NCBI RefSeq assembly: GCF_000685395.1
Contig: NZ_AVSQ01000009.1
Span: forward strand, 80,778 to 144,777
Reading direction: 5' to 3'
Origin: Candidatus Nitrosotenuis chungbukensis
Lineage (GTDB): Archaea; Thermoproteota; Nitrososphaeria; Nitrososphaerales; Nitrosopumilaceae
DNA: 64,000 nucleotides
The stretch's first letter is position 1, and the number at the start of each line of letters is the position of its first letter. Under the pieces are notes generated by a model. It ran no database searches, was not told the DNA's origin, and was given only the letters and a program-made list of their open reading frames with translations. Below are positions 1-7,874 of the stretch, piece by piece. The translations under genes were made by a program, and so were the position numbers.

Positions 1-269
1 TTCAGGCGATCAATGATAAAGGAAAAATTGATATCAGAGTTTTTGATAATGGACAAAACATCGTAATAGAAATCGAAGATTCAGGTCATGGAATTCCGGA
101 GTACATAGTACCAAGAATTTTTGAGCCATTGTTTACCACTAGACAAATTGGAACAGGACTTGGATTACCAAGCTGCAAAACCATTGTAGAGCAACATGGT
201 GGAAAAATTAGCGTTAAAACAATGTTAGACAAAGGAACTACATTTATCATTGAACTGCCAAAATTGTAA
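1..269 (+). CDS. Sensor histidine kinase, C-terminal part (partial)
   Basis: The reading frame is open from the window edge (first full codon at 3) to the TAA at 267-269, so only the C-terminal ATP-binding domain of a sensor kinase is seen. The visible motifs are those of the HATPase_c fold in order: the G1/N-box-like IEDSGHGIPE, the F box IFEPLFTTR, and the G2 box GTGLGLPSCKTIVEQHGG, followed by the last beta strand with GTTFIIELP. The domain would bind ATP to phosphorylate a histidine upstream of the window. The sensor part, and therefore the signal, cannot be seen. No response regulator follows directly. Confidence 0.9.
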   Translation, partial: QAINDKGKIDIRVFDNGQNIVIEIEDSGHGIPEYIVPRIFEPLFTTRQIGTGLGLPSCKTIVEQHGGKISVKTMLDKGTTFIIELPKL

Positions 270-520
270 ATTTGTCCTAAAATTATCGATGACGTACTCT
301 ATTTTCATTCCTCTGGAAATATATTGGTAAATTCCAGAACTTGTTTTTTAAGGATTTTATCGCATAAAAATTCCTATATAATATGTTGCCAGTTTATTGT
401 AAAAACCAAACAAATTTTCAATTAACCGATAATCTTCTTTATTAGATTGGCAAGTGATAATACGATAGGCGTTTTACTTGTCATTGTTTAGATATCTCCT
501 GAAGGGAAGATGATTCCAAA

Positions 521-715
521 TTGAACATATATGATACAAAGGTAATACGATGTACCAGATGTAACAAATGCATTGGGGAAGTAGAATATGATGCAGAAAT
601 TGTTTTTCCAAAATGTGGTAATTGCGCAAATCCAATGCCAGACGGTTTTGACAAACTAACATACACCGTAAACAGTTTTAATAATAAAAAAGAAAACCCC
701 GTATTCGTAGAATAG
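521..715 (+). CDS. Small zinc-ribbon protein, 64 aa
   Basis: A TTG-started frame encodes a 64-residue protein with two cysteine knuckles, RCTRCNKC near residue 10 and PKCGNCANP near residue 35. This is the usual layout of a zinc ribbon that binds one Zn(2+). The rest is short and polar with no membrane segment. Such tiny zinc ribbons are common in archaea as nucleic-acid or protein adaptors, but nothing here shows the partner. Two frames on the opposite strand overlap it and look like shadows because they lack any motif. The gene stands alone, with about 250 bases of non-coding DNA on either side. Confidence 0.6.
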   Translation: MNIYDTKVIRCTRCNKCIGEVEYDAEIVFPKCGNCANPMPDGFDKLTYTVNSFNNKKENPVFVE

Positions 716-796
716 CCAAGTACGAATATTTTATTATTGATAATTTTGGTAAGGTGATGCTGTTCTTGTTAGAAGCTATGAACTCAATAATGTGTA

Positions 797-855
797 AGGC
801 AAACAGGTTCACATCGTGCTAGGAGATTTCTGGCAAGAGATCGTCCTATTTGCCT
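797..855 (+). ncRNA. Candidate structured RNA or long hairpin
   Basis: In a stretch without a convincing gene, bases 797-807 and 845-855 can pair over 11 positions with a single C-A mismatch. Inside the loop, GATTTCT and AGAGATC can form a second 7-bp stem with one G-U pair and a GGCA loop. The nested arrangement is better than a chance inverted repeat but the family is not recognised: it is too short for RNase P or SRP RNA and has no tRNA T-arm. It could also be a transcript-end hairpin. Strand is not certain. Confidence 0.3.
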
Positions 856-942
856 GAGTACACATTTAGTTTTTCTGATTAAAAAGGAACACGTAGAATT
901 CCTAACTAAATACATAACTAGTTCAGAGAGAATAAATCATTA

Positions 943-1104
943 ATGGAAAAATATCATGGAGTAGAGCTAATCAAGACAGAAGACGAGACATCCCCGAGGA
1001 ACATTGAGATAATGAAGATCAACTCGTTAATTTTCATTGCAAACGAACTAGCAGAAGCAAATGAGCTAAAACGAAGAGAGTTGGTAAGGGCCAATCAATT
1101 ATAG
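943..1104 (+). CDS. Small hypothetical protein, 53 aa
   Basis: An ATG-started frame of 54 codons ends at TAG. The product is charged and probably helical (SLIFIANELAEANELKRREL near the C-terminus), without cysteines, signal peptide or membrane segment. It is not recognised. The amino-acid composition is protein-like (Glu/Lys/Leu rich, few rare residues). It ends about 50 bases from the end of a convergent small gene. Treated as a likely real but unknown gene. Confidence 0.45.
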   Translation: MEKYHGVELIKTEDETSPRNIEIMKINSLIFIANELAEANELKRRELVRANQL

Positions 1105-1156
1105 TCAAAACCGCCCTGTAACAACAAACTCACTAGTTTGCAGAATTCATCAAAAT

Positions 1157-1372
1157 TTACTTGAGATTCTCTTCCCTTATTCCACTAGTTTCTATTTCAA
1201 ATCGTAATGGTGCAGGCAGCTCTTGGTACGACTTGTTTACTAGAATCTTGATTTGTTCGTCTGGAACCTGGACTGCCCTAAGTAAATTTCCACGTTGATG
1301 TGCAAACGCCCTTTTCCAAAACCCGGCTCCGTCAAATGTTCCTATCTTTGGCAAGTATTTTCCAGTCTTCAA
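1157..1372 (-). CDS. Small hypothetical protein, 71 aa
   Basis: A minus-strand frame starting with TTG at 1372 encodes a 71-residue basic protein with aromatic residues at the N-terminus (IGTFDGAGFWKRAF) and an acidic end (SGIREENLK). There is no signal peptide, transmembrane helix or cysteine motif. The family is not recognised. It is convergent with the 53-aa gene upstream and divergent from the DUF1059-like gene at 1480. The sequence looks like a real compact protein rather than a shadow because the opposite strand has no competing gene here. Confidence 0.5.
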   Translation of the reverse strand: MKTGKYLPKIGTFDGAGFWKRAFAHQRGNLLRAVQVPDEQIKILVNKSYQELPAPLRFEIETSGIREENLK

Positions 1373-1479
1373 AACTTCTCTGACTTTATTTTCGTGCTAT
1401 AAAAAGCCAAAGCCACAAACATCAACCCACTAGTTGGATTTTGAACAAAGGTTATTTGTCAGCCAATAAACATACAGCT

Positions 1480-1644
1480 ATGAAGCTTATATGCCGTGAC
1501 TATGGTTTTGACTGTGATTTTATTGCAGAAGGCAAAGAAATTCCAGTTGTCCTAGATGAGTTTGGAAAACATACACTAGATGAGCACGGAATAGAATACA
1601 GCAAAGAAGCTCTAATGCAATTTATACTCCGAAAAGGCGGATAA
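1480..1644 (+). CDS. DUF1059-like small protein, 54 aa
   Basis: The N-terminus MKLICRDYGFDCDFIAEG matches the pattern I know for DUF1059 proteins, which begin with a short strand, then CRD-x-GFDCDF. Function in that family is unknown. A longer frame begins with TTG at 1441, but the family normally starts right at the M-K-x-x-C segment, so I place the start at the ATG at 1480. The second half (DEFGKHTLDEHGIEYSKEAL) fits the helical end of the family. Only 13 bases separate it from the next gene, so the two may share a transcript. Confidence 0.7.
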   Translation: MKLICRDYGFDCDFIAEGKEIPVVLDEFGKHTLDEHGIEYSKEALMQFILRKGG

Positions 1645-1657
1645 TATTAGATAAATC

Positions 1658-2023
1658 ATGAATAATGATGAGATCTGCAATACATTACTCAAAACAAACG
1701 AAGCTATACGATTTGTAGGTGTTCTCGGAAGAAACGGCGATCTTGTAGCTGGGGGCCATAACTCTGGCATAGAACAACTACTTACACCCGACGAAGTAAA
1801 AATGTCGATTCACTATGCGGCAAAAAGGTGGGAAACTCGAAGAAACATGTCTCATAGAGTCGGCAACGCAAAATATTCCATTACGGAATATGACAAGGTA
1901 AAGCAAATTAGTATTCCATTAAGTGACAGTGAATTGCTGTTGATAAGCACAGACACAAAAACAGATTTTAAAGAAATCATTGACTCCGTCAATCAAATAC
2001 TGGGCAAAAACTACTCTCTTTAA
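1658..2023 (+). CDS. DUF6659-like (roadblock-like) protein, 121 aa
   Basis: A 121-residue soluble protein with the pattern of a small alpha/beta sensor: an N-terminal helix, the strand-turn FVGVLGRNGDLVAGG, a long helix with VKMSIHYAAKRWETRR, then strands ending in SELLLISTD and a final helix. This resembles thaumarchaeal DUF6659 proteins and, more distantly, roadblock/LC7 folds, which act as regulators of small GTPases or as dimer scaffolds. The assignment to DUF6659 is from memory of the sequence style, not from a search. It follows the DUF1059-like gene closely. Confidence 0.6.
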   Translation: MNNDEICNTLLKTNEAIRFVGVLGRNGDLVAGGHNSGIEQLLTPDEVKMSIHYAAKRWETRRNMSHRVGNAKYSITEYDKVKQISIPLSDSELLLISTDTKTDFKEIIDSVNQILGKNYSL

Positions 2024-2068
2024 AATCAACTGGATAGTCTTAAAAATTAGGCTTCAGGAAAATCCTTG

Positions 2069-2407
2069 ATGAAAATATATCTCAAGCCAACCTGCATAAC
2101 GTGTAGAAGGGCTGTAACGGAACTGGACAGGTTAAAGCTGGACGTGCAAAAGCGGGACATCTTCAAAGACAAGCTAACTGAGTCTGAAATTAAAAAAATC
2201 ATACAACTGACAGGAATAAAACCGCGCGATCTTATCAGAAAAAAAGATAAAATGTTCAAGGAATTGCATTTAGACGACTCACGGTTTACAGATTCCCAAA
2301 TAATCAAAATCCTATCAGAACATCCCGGCTTGATACGACGACCCATCGTTTTTGCAAAAAATAAGATTCTTATCGGAAAGTTTGATTCTAAAGAACTAAA
2401 GCACTAG
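2069..2407 (+). CDS. ArsC/Spx-family thioredoxin-fold protein
   Basis: The protein begins with a thioredoxin-like strand and the redox motif PTCITCRRA (CxxC at about residues 9-12), followed by helix and strand, and carries HPGLIRRPIVF in the last third, the signature of the ArsC/Spx/YffB family. Length (about 112 aa) is normal. Members reduce arsenate with glutathione or thioredoxin, or regulate transcription (Spx). Both cysteines of the CxxC are present, which favours a thiol-disulfide role; no RNA polymerase contact can be judged. TTG at 2066 and ATG at 2069 are adjacent in-frame starts; I chose ATG. Confidence 0.8.
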   Translation: MKIYLKPTCITCRRAVTELDRLKLDVQKRDIFKDKLTESEIKKIIQLTGIKPRDLIRKKDKMFKELHLDDSRFTDSQIIKILSEHPGLIRRPIVFAKNKILIGKFDSKELKH

Positions 2408-2485
2408 TTATCCATTCAAAACGAGATGTGTGCACATTATACACCAATCTTCATCTAATCTGAAACTGGCGATTCAGGCATTAAC

Positions 2486-3976
2486 TTATTTCATAAATCC
2501 AAATATGTTGACGCCTAGAAAAGAGAACACGCTTCCAATCTGCTCTAGTATGCTTGATGGTTTTTCTTCTTTCTGTACTTTTACTACAGTCTCTAGCTGT
2601 TTCTCAGACACCTGAATTATGGAACTACTTGCTGGTTCTTGTTTTTGATTCTTATTAAGCATGAGAATTTTTGCACTTGCCTTCTCGAGGTTGTCCTGCG
2701 CTACAGCATATGTTGGTTCATGATCCAAGACCAAATTGTACAGCGATATTGCTTCCTTGAAGTTACCAAGCTCCGCTAGAACGTTTGCCTTGTTGTTTAT
2801 TGCCGGTAAATAATCCGGATCAATTTTGAGCACCGAGTCATAGTAAGTTATTGCCTCATTGTAATGGCCAAGCTTGACTAGGGCAGATCCTTTGTTGGTA
2901 AGAACTTCGATGTTTTCTGGGTTCTCCTCTAGGGATTCGTCAAAAAATGTAATGGCTGAATCATACTTGCATAACCGCATTAGGGCAGGACCCATTCCAT
3001 CATAATACGAGATTGAATCGACATATTCGCTGTTATCGCAGTTCAAAGTCATCTGGTTTAGCATCTTTCCTAACTCGACGTCTTCTACTGTAAGATTATC
3101 CTGCTTCTCTGGTTCTTTCTCTTGGATTTTTACAGATTCCTTAGTTTCAACTGTTTTTGAGTTGCTGCTTTGGATAACTGGAGTGAGGGCTACTGGGTTG
3201 GTGTTTTGAATGGATGTAGTTTTTGGTACCATTTTGATTTCCGGTTTTTTCTCAGGAATGTTGTTTATGGGAGGATTTTCTTTGGGCGGTTCTGTTATGC
3301 CGCTGAATCCAAAACTAATCTCACGCTTTGACTCTTCGTAATGGGCCTTGACCATATACGACCCTTGAGTCTTGAAATTAATCCCGTATTTTGCCAAAAA
3401 TGAAACTGAAAACTTGAGATCCGAACCTATATCTCCAAAATAAAATCCAGTCGGAGTGCCAAATGGATCGTATATTCCAACCAGAACCGATGGCTCACCA
3501 GCTGCGGAAACAGTTCCGGAAATTGTAATGAAATCATTGTCTTGGTACGTGGGTTTGTCCGTAGCAAGTGTAAGTACCTCTGGAATGATTTTTTCAGTAT
3601 TTACTTCTGGCTGATCTGCTTGGCTGCCAAATACCTCAAAAGTTATCTCAGCCTCTGTCTTTCCGTAATCAAACTTGATCAGATACATTCCGGACTTGTC
3701 ATAAAATGGCGAATCCAAAGATATGGTCCTTGAAAAGGAATTAAACTCATCAATTTCCACACTGTTTGCAGAAATTATCACCCCATCCGGATCATACATT
3801 CTCACTGCAATTACTGGCATCTTTTTCTCTTCAATGAATCCAGATACTGTTAGAACTTCTCCGGTGTGGTATTGCTCCTTGTCCGTTAGAACCGTTATGC
3901 TCTGATTGTCTGCGGAAACAGGAATAACTGCAAAAGCGATCAGAATTGGGAAGAACAACAGCTGTTTTTTGCTCAA
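2486..3976 (-). CDS. Secreted Ig-like/TPR protein, 496 aa
   Basis: The N-terminus is a clear signal peptide (hydrophobic LLFFPILIAFAVIPVSA, cleavage near residue 22). Two beta-sandwich domains of about 100 residues follow, each opening with a YxxGEVLTVSG or YQDNDFITISG segment like macroglobulin or Ig-like repeats. A Pro/Lys/Glu-rich linker then leads to about four TPR units around residues 320-430 with KLGHYNEAITYYDSVLKIDP style repeats. The end is a short hydrophobic stretch (FSFLGVNIFGFMK). It should sit outside the membrane and bind other proteins. No enzyme motif is seen. It is on the strand opposite to its neighbours and is probably transcribed alone. Confidence 0.75.
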   Translation of the reverse strand: MSKKQLLFFPILIAFAVIPVSADNQSITVLTDKEQYHTGEVLTVSGFIEEKKMPVIAVRMYDPDGVIISANSVEIDEFNSFSRTISLDSPFYDKSGMYLIKFDYGKTEAEITFEVFGSQADQPEVNTEKIIPEVLTLATDKPTYQDNDFITISGTVSAAGEPSVLVGIYDPFGTPTGFYFGDIGSDLKFSVSFLAKYGINFKTQGSYMVKAHYEESKREISFGFSGITEPPKENPPINNIPEKKPEIKMVPKTTSIQNTNPVALTPVIQSSNSKTVETKESVKIQEKEPEKQDNLTVEDVELGKMLNQMTLNCDNSEYVDSISYYDGMGPALMRLCKYDSAITFFDESLEENPENIEVLTNKGSALVKLGHYNEAITYYDSVLKIDPDYLPAINNKANVLAELGNFKEAISLYNLVLDHEPTYAVAQDNLEKASAKILMLNKNQKQEPASSSIIQVSEKQLETVVKVQKEEKPSSILEQIGSVFSFLGVNIFGFMK

Positions 3977-4100
3977 ATCACGTACGCAAGCGTGATTTTG
4001 TATTTAATAATCTCGTAGAAATCATACTCCTAGCTTTTAAACAAATTGTGAGAAAACAAATCAGTCATTTGCAAAGAGATTCAACTAGGGTGCATTGTCA

Positions 4101-4505
4101 ATGTTAAAACAAAACCAGCGATCAGAAAAAATACCTCAAAAACCACATCACTTTCACCTGAACAAATCTCTTTTGATGGGTGTGATTGCATGTTTTCTTT
4201 CTATTTCATTGATGACGTCGGCATCTGCAAAAGAGCTCCGCATCAACCTGACCGAATCTCTTGACATGAGTAACAACGACAAAAAGCCAAAAGATCTAGC
4301 TCAAAAAGTAAAACCAAAAGAAAAAGCAAAATTGGACAAAAAAGAAGTCAAAAAACCGGAAAAACCTAAACCAAAACCGACTGTAAAAGCAAAGCTAGCT
4401 GACACAAAGAAAAAACCAGCCGACGTAAAAGCAAAGCTCCCTCAGGCAAACAGTGCGAAGACAAAATACAATACCATAAAGAACTCAATCAATAACGTCA
4501 AATAA
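4101..4505 (+). CDS. Lysine/proline-rich exported protein, about 134 aa
   Basis: A basic N-terminus is followed by a hydrophobic segment (LLMGVIACFLSISLMTSASA) that looks like a signal peptide with cleavage after ASA, or a signal anchor. The remaining 90 residues are low complexity, dominated by Lys, Pro, Ala and Asp (KKPEKPKPKPTVKAKL and similar, with a loose repeat around VKAKL). The mature part is very basic and probably disordered. It may bind polyanions such as surface glycans or DNA; that is inference only. An alternative in-frame TTG lies at 4095. Confidence 0.6.
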   Translation: MLKQNQRSEKIPQKPHHFHLNKSLLMGVIACFLSISLMTSASAKELRINLTESLDMSNNDKKPKDLAQKVKPKEKAKLDKKEVKKPEKPKPKPTVKAKLADTKKKPADVKAKLPQANSAKTKYNTIKNSINNVK

Positions 4506-4541
4506 CAAGAAACATAATTTACCAAACACTAAATCATAAAG

Positions 4542-5336
4542 TTGCAAATTCGAAAAGCTACCAAATCCGATAAAAAACCAGTTTTGGATTTTTGTCAAAG
4601 CCCATATTCAGGAATTGATTATATTGCAAATGTCTGGGATTTCTGGCTAAAAGATGGAGTATTTCTTACAATGGAGCATGAAGGAAAACCAATTGGCGTC
4701 TGCCATGCCTCATTCTCAAAAAACCAAGTCTGGGTTGAAGGATTGAGAATTAATCCAAAATTTTGGCAAAGGGGATATGGAAGCAGCCTTGTTTTAAAGA
4801 CTGAACAAATTGCCAAAAGAAAAAACTACAAAATTTCAAGGATGATAATATCAAATGGCAACAAAAAATCAATCAAGCTTGCAAAATCCCTTGGCTATAA
4901 AATTGAAGATAAGTGGTATCTGTATAACATAAGACCAAAAAGAAAACAATCTCTCGTCATTCCAGCTATCAATTCGAAACAGATTGAAAACCTAATTGAC
5001 TCCGATACATATTCAAAGTCATGGAAATGGTTCGAATTTGACAAACCTGCTATGTCTGAGCTAATAAAAAAGAAAAAGATACTTGTTTTCACACAAAACA
5101 AAAAAACTCTGGCAGTCGGCATCTGGAATGACTCTGAAATAGATGATGATGTACTACAAGTTGGTTATCTGAACGGCACAAAAGCTGGTATGAAAAAGAT
5201 TTTGTCTTATATGCAAAACAAAGGATATGAACAAAACTCAAGACGAATCCAGATCTTGGCTCAGCAAAAAATCAAGTTAAAAATGAAAGACTTGGACAAG
5301 AGAATGCTCTTCTGCCTTATGAAAAAAGAATTATGA
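4542..5336 (+). CDS. GNAT-family N-acetyltransferase, 264 aa
   Basis: The first 150 residues form a GNAT domain: an N-terminal strand IRKATKSDKKPVLDFC, a strand with IGVCHASF, and the acetyl-CoA motif A as LRINPKFWQRGYGSSLV (Q/RxxGxG at about residue 78), followed by the strand-helix SRMIISNGNKKSIKLAKSLGY typical of motif B. The C-terminal 110 residues are a second, weaker domain, so this is longer than a minimal GNAT. The substrate is unknown. The start is TTG. Its stop lies one base from the stop of the convergent helicase gene. Confidence 0.85.
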   Translation: MQIRKATKSDKKPVLDFCQSPYSGIDYIANVWDFWLKDGVFLTMEHEGKPIGVCHASFSKNQVWVEGLRINPKFWQRGYGSSLVLKTEQIAKRKNYKISRMIISNGNKKSIKLAKSLGYKIEDKWYLYNIRPKRKQSLVIPAINSKQIENLIDSDTYSKSWKWFEFDKPAMSELIKKKKILVFTQNKKTLAVGIWNDSEIDDDVLQVGYLNGTKAGMKKILSYMQNKGYEQNSRRIQILAQQKIKLKMKDLDKRMLFCLMKKEL

Positions 5337-5337
5337 A

Positions 5338-7269
5338 TTATTTTGAAAAAGAAATTCCGTCACACGCCTCAATAAACCATTTTGGAAGATCATTTTTCTG
5401 GTGATATACCATTCTTTCTGCCTTTGAATCAAGAACATATGTCATTGCATAATCTTTCACATGCCTGACTGAACGTCCTGCCATTTGCAATAGCCTGAAA
5501 GCGGATTTCAAGTAATATCTACGGTGGTCAGGTTCTGAGTTGTAAATTTTCTTCATTCGCATATCGTCCATTGTGGGATAGTATGGCGCCTTTACAATAA
5601 TCTGGAATCTACTCTCATCATCAGGCAAATTCACGCCAGACTCCAATCCTGGCGATATCAGGACAGAGTTCTTTGTGTTTCGGTGAAGCTCCAACGCCTC
5701 CCCTTTGTCTTGGCCTTTGTATAGCGGAAGCAGTCTTGTTTTTAAATGCGGTGCAATATTTTCCAAAATATAGTCCATTTGGGAATAACTCGTAAGCAGA
5801 ATTACTCCACGTTGCTCCGATCTAATCTTCAAAATAGCCTCAATCTGTGATATGATTTTCTGTGGAAGAACCGACTCTGTATCGCCTGATTCTATATATT
5901 CAGTTTTGAGAAAAACAATTTTCCTATTTTCTTTTGGAATGTTGGAATCTTCATTGATAAAGAAAACCTCATCTTTTCTAAATCCGGTTTCCTTGCAGAA
6001 TAATTCTAGATTTATTGTAGCTGACATGAATAATGTAATGTCAAAATTTCCCGTAAGCTCATCCATAAACCAGTGTATGTGCCACGGTTTGATTGTGATT
6101 TCATCAAAATTATACGGGAGGTTTTTTCCTTGATCCTGTGTTTTTGACTGGATGTCGGTAATGATGTAGTTTTGATCAGATGACGACAGTCCCTTTTGTA
6201 GGATTTTCATTTTTGTAGTATAATTCTTCAGCTCGTTTAGCACAAAATGGTTAATGTATCTGTGATCGTTTTCACAGTCAACATGTTCTTTACATTTTAG
6301 GAATTCCTTTGTCTTGATGTACTCTCGCACCTTACCGCAGGAAGTGCAGCCGTCTTTGATTTTGACGCCGTGTCTGATGCAGGAATAGTGTTTTTTGATA
6401 TGATCCTCTGACTGTAAGAATAATGTGTGCTCTGCACAGTTTTTCATGATAGATTCTCTTTTTTGAAACGTGTCTGAAAACGAATTTACATAATTTCTGA
6501 TGCTGTCTATATTGGAATCAACTGAAAACTTGGGCATCTCTATTCCCAAAATTTCACCATAGAATCCGTTAAGATTGGTTGCAAGCTGATTTGCTAGCTC
6601 TTCGTCTAGCTCATGCGCCTCATCACACACCAATAATTTTCTCTTTGGCATTTCTTCCCCTGATAACAAATGCGAAAGATATGATGCGTACGAATATGCA
6701 ACAAAGCTTGATTTTTTTCCAATCTCTATTTGGTCATAATACGGGCACTTTCTTGGAAGGTCGTCACCTGTTATTGTTTCAGCCATAGTTCCGCGCTTGA
6801 AAATCGTATATGATTCCGGCTGCGGTCTGTATGCACAGTCGTTACAGTAGCCTTGTGTGCAATCAAAAACTCGGTTTGACTGTTCACACAAAAACCGCTT
6901 TTTTCCCCGCACCGTATTAAAAAAGCCAAACTCATTTTTGTACTGGTCCTGCAAAAGAACAGTAGAAGTAAGAACAGTAGAAGACTTGAGATATAATGAC
7001 AATGCGATCGCAATCCAGCTTTTCCCAGTACCTGTCGGGGCAGAAAGAAGAATTTTCTTGTAGCCTGATCCCATCGCATGCTGGATCTTTTTGATTATAT
7101 CTCGCTGTTTCTGGGTCGGCTCCTTTCCCACATATTTTCCGACCAGATCCAGCGCGTCCATCAGGGAGAGTGGCTCATGCATACTTGCCTTTTTAAAATC
7201 TACATCAGAAACACTTGAACCAGTCCGTATTCTGTTGCCGTAAGAATCAAACTGCATTGATGAAAGCAA
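5338..7269 (-). CDS. XPD/DinG-like superfamily 2 DNA helicase, 643 aa
   Basis: Helicase motifs appear in the proper order: Walker A SAPTGTGKSW (about residues 76-85), motif II as DEAH (about 216-219), and motif VI QMAGRSVRHVKD near the C-terminus. Cysteines at about 128, 137, 142, 145 and 175 (the last in RKCPYYDQ) lie between motifs Ia and II, where XPD/Rad3 helicases hold a 4Fe-4S cluster. ATP-driven 5'-3' DNA unwinding in repair is the expected role. A second Cys/His-rich segment near residues 300-340 is unusual. The frame begins with TTG at 7269; an ATG four codons in is an alternative start. Confidence 0.85.
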   Translation of the reverse strand: MLSSMQFDSYGNRIRTGSSVSDVDFKKASMHEPLSLMDALDLVGKYVGKEPTQKQRDIIKKIQHAMGSGYKKILLSAPTGTGKSWIAIALSLYLKSSTVLTSTVLLQDQYKNEFGFFNTVRGKKRFLCEQSNRVFDCTQGYCNDCAYRPQPESYTIFKRGTMAETITGDDLPRKCPYYDQIEIGKKSSFVAYSYASYLSHLLSGEEMPKRKLLVCDEAHELDEELANQLATNLNGFYGEILGIEMPKFSVDSNIDSIRNYVNSFSDTFQKRESIMKNCAEHTLFLQSEDHIKKHYSCIRHGVKIKDGCTSCGKVREYIKTKEFLKCKEHVDCENDHRYINHFVLNELKNYTTKMKILQKGLSSSDQNYIITDIQSKTQDQGKNLPYNFDEITIKPWHIHWFMDELTGNFDITLFMSATINLELFCKETGFRKDEVFFINEDSNIPKENRKIVFLKTEYIESGDTESVLPQKIISQIEAILKIRSEQRGVILLTSYSQMDYILENIAPHLKTRLLPLYKGQDKGEALELHRNTKNSVLISPGLESGVNLPDDESRFQIIVKAPYYPTMDDMRMKKIYNSEPDHRRYYLKSAFRLLQMAGRSVRHVKDYAMTYVLDSKAERMVYHQKNDLPKWFIEACDGISFSK

Positions 7270-7376
7270 AAGCTGTTGTTTTATAAATCTGGAGGCAAGA
7301 GAATCTCAGATTATTTTGTGACGAATTGCAGGTAATAACATAATAACCGTCATCACAAATCTAACGAATTCATAAT

Positions 7377-7568
7377 ATGCACATGTCAGAGCTAGGCAAA
7401 GTGGAAGAACGTCATGGTATTGATATGAACTTTTACCTGTTACCATGTAAAGCCGAAACAGGATTGGGTTCAGACATATTACCACAGGGACTGCGGGAAT
7501 GCACGCCTGTAGAGATCAGAAACTCGGTCGCTGAAGCAGGAAGCTGTTATGGACTTGTCCTGCAGTAG
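7377..7568 (+). CDS. Hypothetical protein, 63 aa
   Basis: An ATG-started 63-residue frame with a second ATG two codons in. The product is mixed polar/hydrophobic with three cysteines (PCKAET, ECTPVE, GSCYG) but not in a knuckle arrangement. There is no signal peptide or family I recognise. It lies alone in the strip between the helicase and the accessory island. It is included because the opposite strand is empty and the composition is protein-like. Confidence 0.4.
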   Translation: MHMSELGKVEERHGIDMNFYLLPCKAETGLGSDILPQGLRECTPVEIRNSVAEAGSCYGLVLQ

Positions 7569-7661
7569 TTCACAATTGTAGACTGCGTGATTTTTAGCTA
7601 ACCACTAATCAATACTCAATCAATGATACCGTTGATAAAGAATACAAACCATACTGGAATC

Positions 7662-7793
7662 ATGAAAGCAAAATTCAAAACATCCTGCGTCGAATGCGGC
7701 GACCAGATCTCACCGGGTAAAGAGATAGCTAAAAACGGATCAGGAACTTGGGTCCACAAGCACTGTGCACCAGAAGCACTAGAATTTGCCTAA
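7662..7793 (+). CDS. Tiny zinc-finger protein, 43 aa
   Basis: ATG to TAA gives 43 residues with SCVECGDQI near residue 9 and TWVHKHCAPE near residue 34, so two cysteines plus a H-x2-H-C group are placed to bind zinc in a treble-clef or PARP-like finger. The basic start (MKAKFKT) and the compact size fit a nucleic-acid or protein adaptor. The family is not recognised by name. It sits just outside the integrase and may belong to the host side of the island boundary. Confidence 0.65.
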   Translation: MKAKFKTSCVECGDQISPGKEIAKNGSGTWVHKHCAPEALEFA

Positions 7794-7820
7794 ATTTTTT
7801 CTAAACAGCTAAATCAATCA

Positions 7821-7874
7821 ATATACAATGTATATTATATATAATGAATAAACATTATATATACAAAGTGTATA
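7821..7874. promoter_or_regulatory. Cluster of AT-rich palindromes before the integrase
   Basis: Three inverted repeats are packed directly upstream of the integrase ATG. ATATAC/GTATAT with a 3-base spacer lies at 7821-7835. An 11-bp perfect repeat, TATATATAATG and CATTATATATA with a 6-base spacer, lies at 7836-7863. TATAC/GTATA with a 5-base spacer lies at 7860-7874, touching the start codon. They could be operators for an autoregulated integrase, or recombinase arm or core sites. The TATA box is presumably inside them. Confidence 0.5.

Noticed and set aside
715..942. A tRNA or box C/D RNA in the gap before the 53-aa gene.
   Set aside because: GTGATGC and CTGA words resemble C and D boxes but are over 90 bases apart, and no cloverleaf can be formed; only the nested hairpin is kept.
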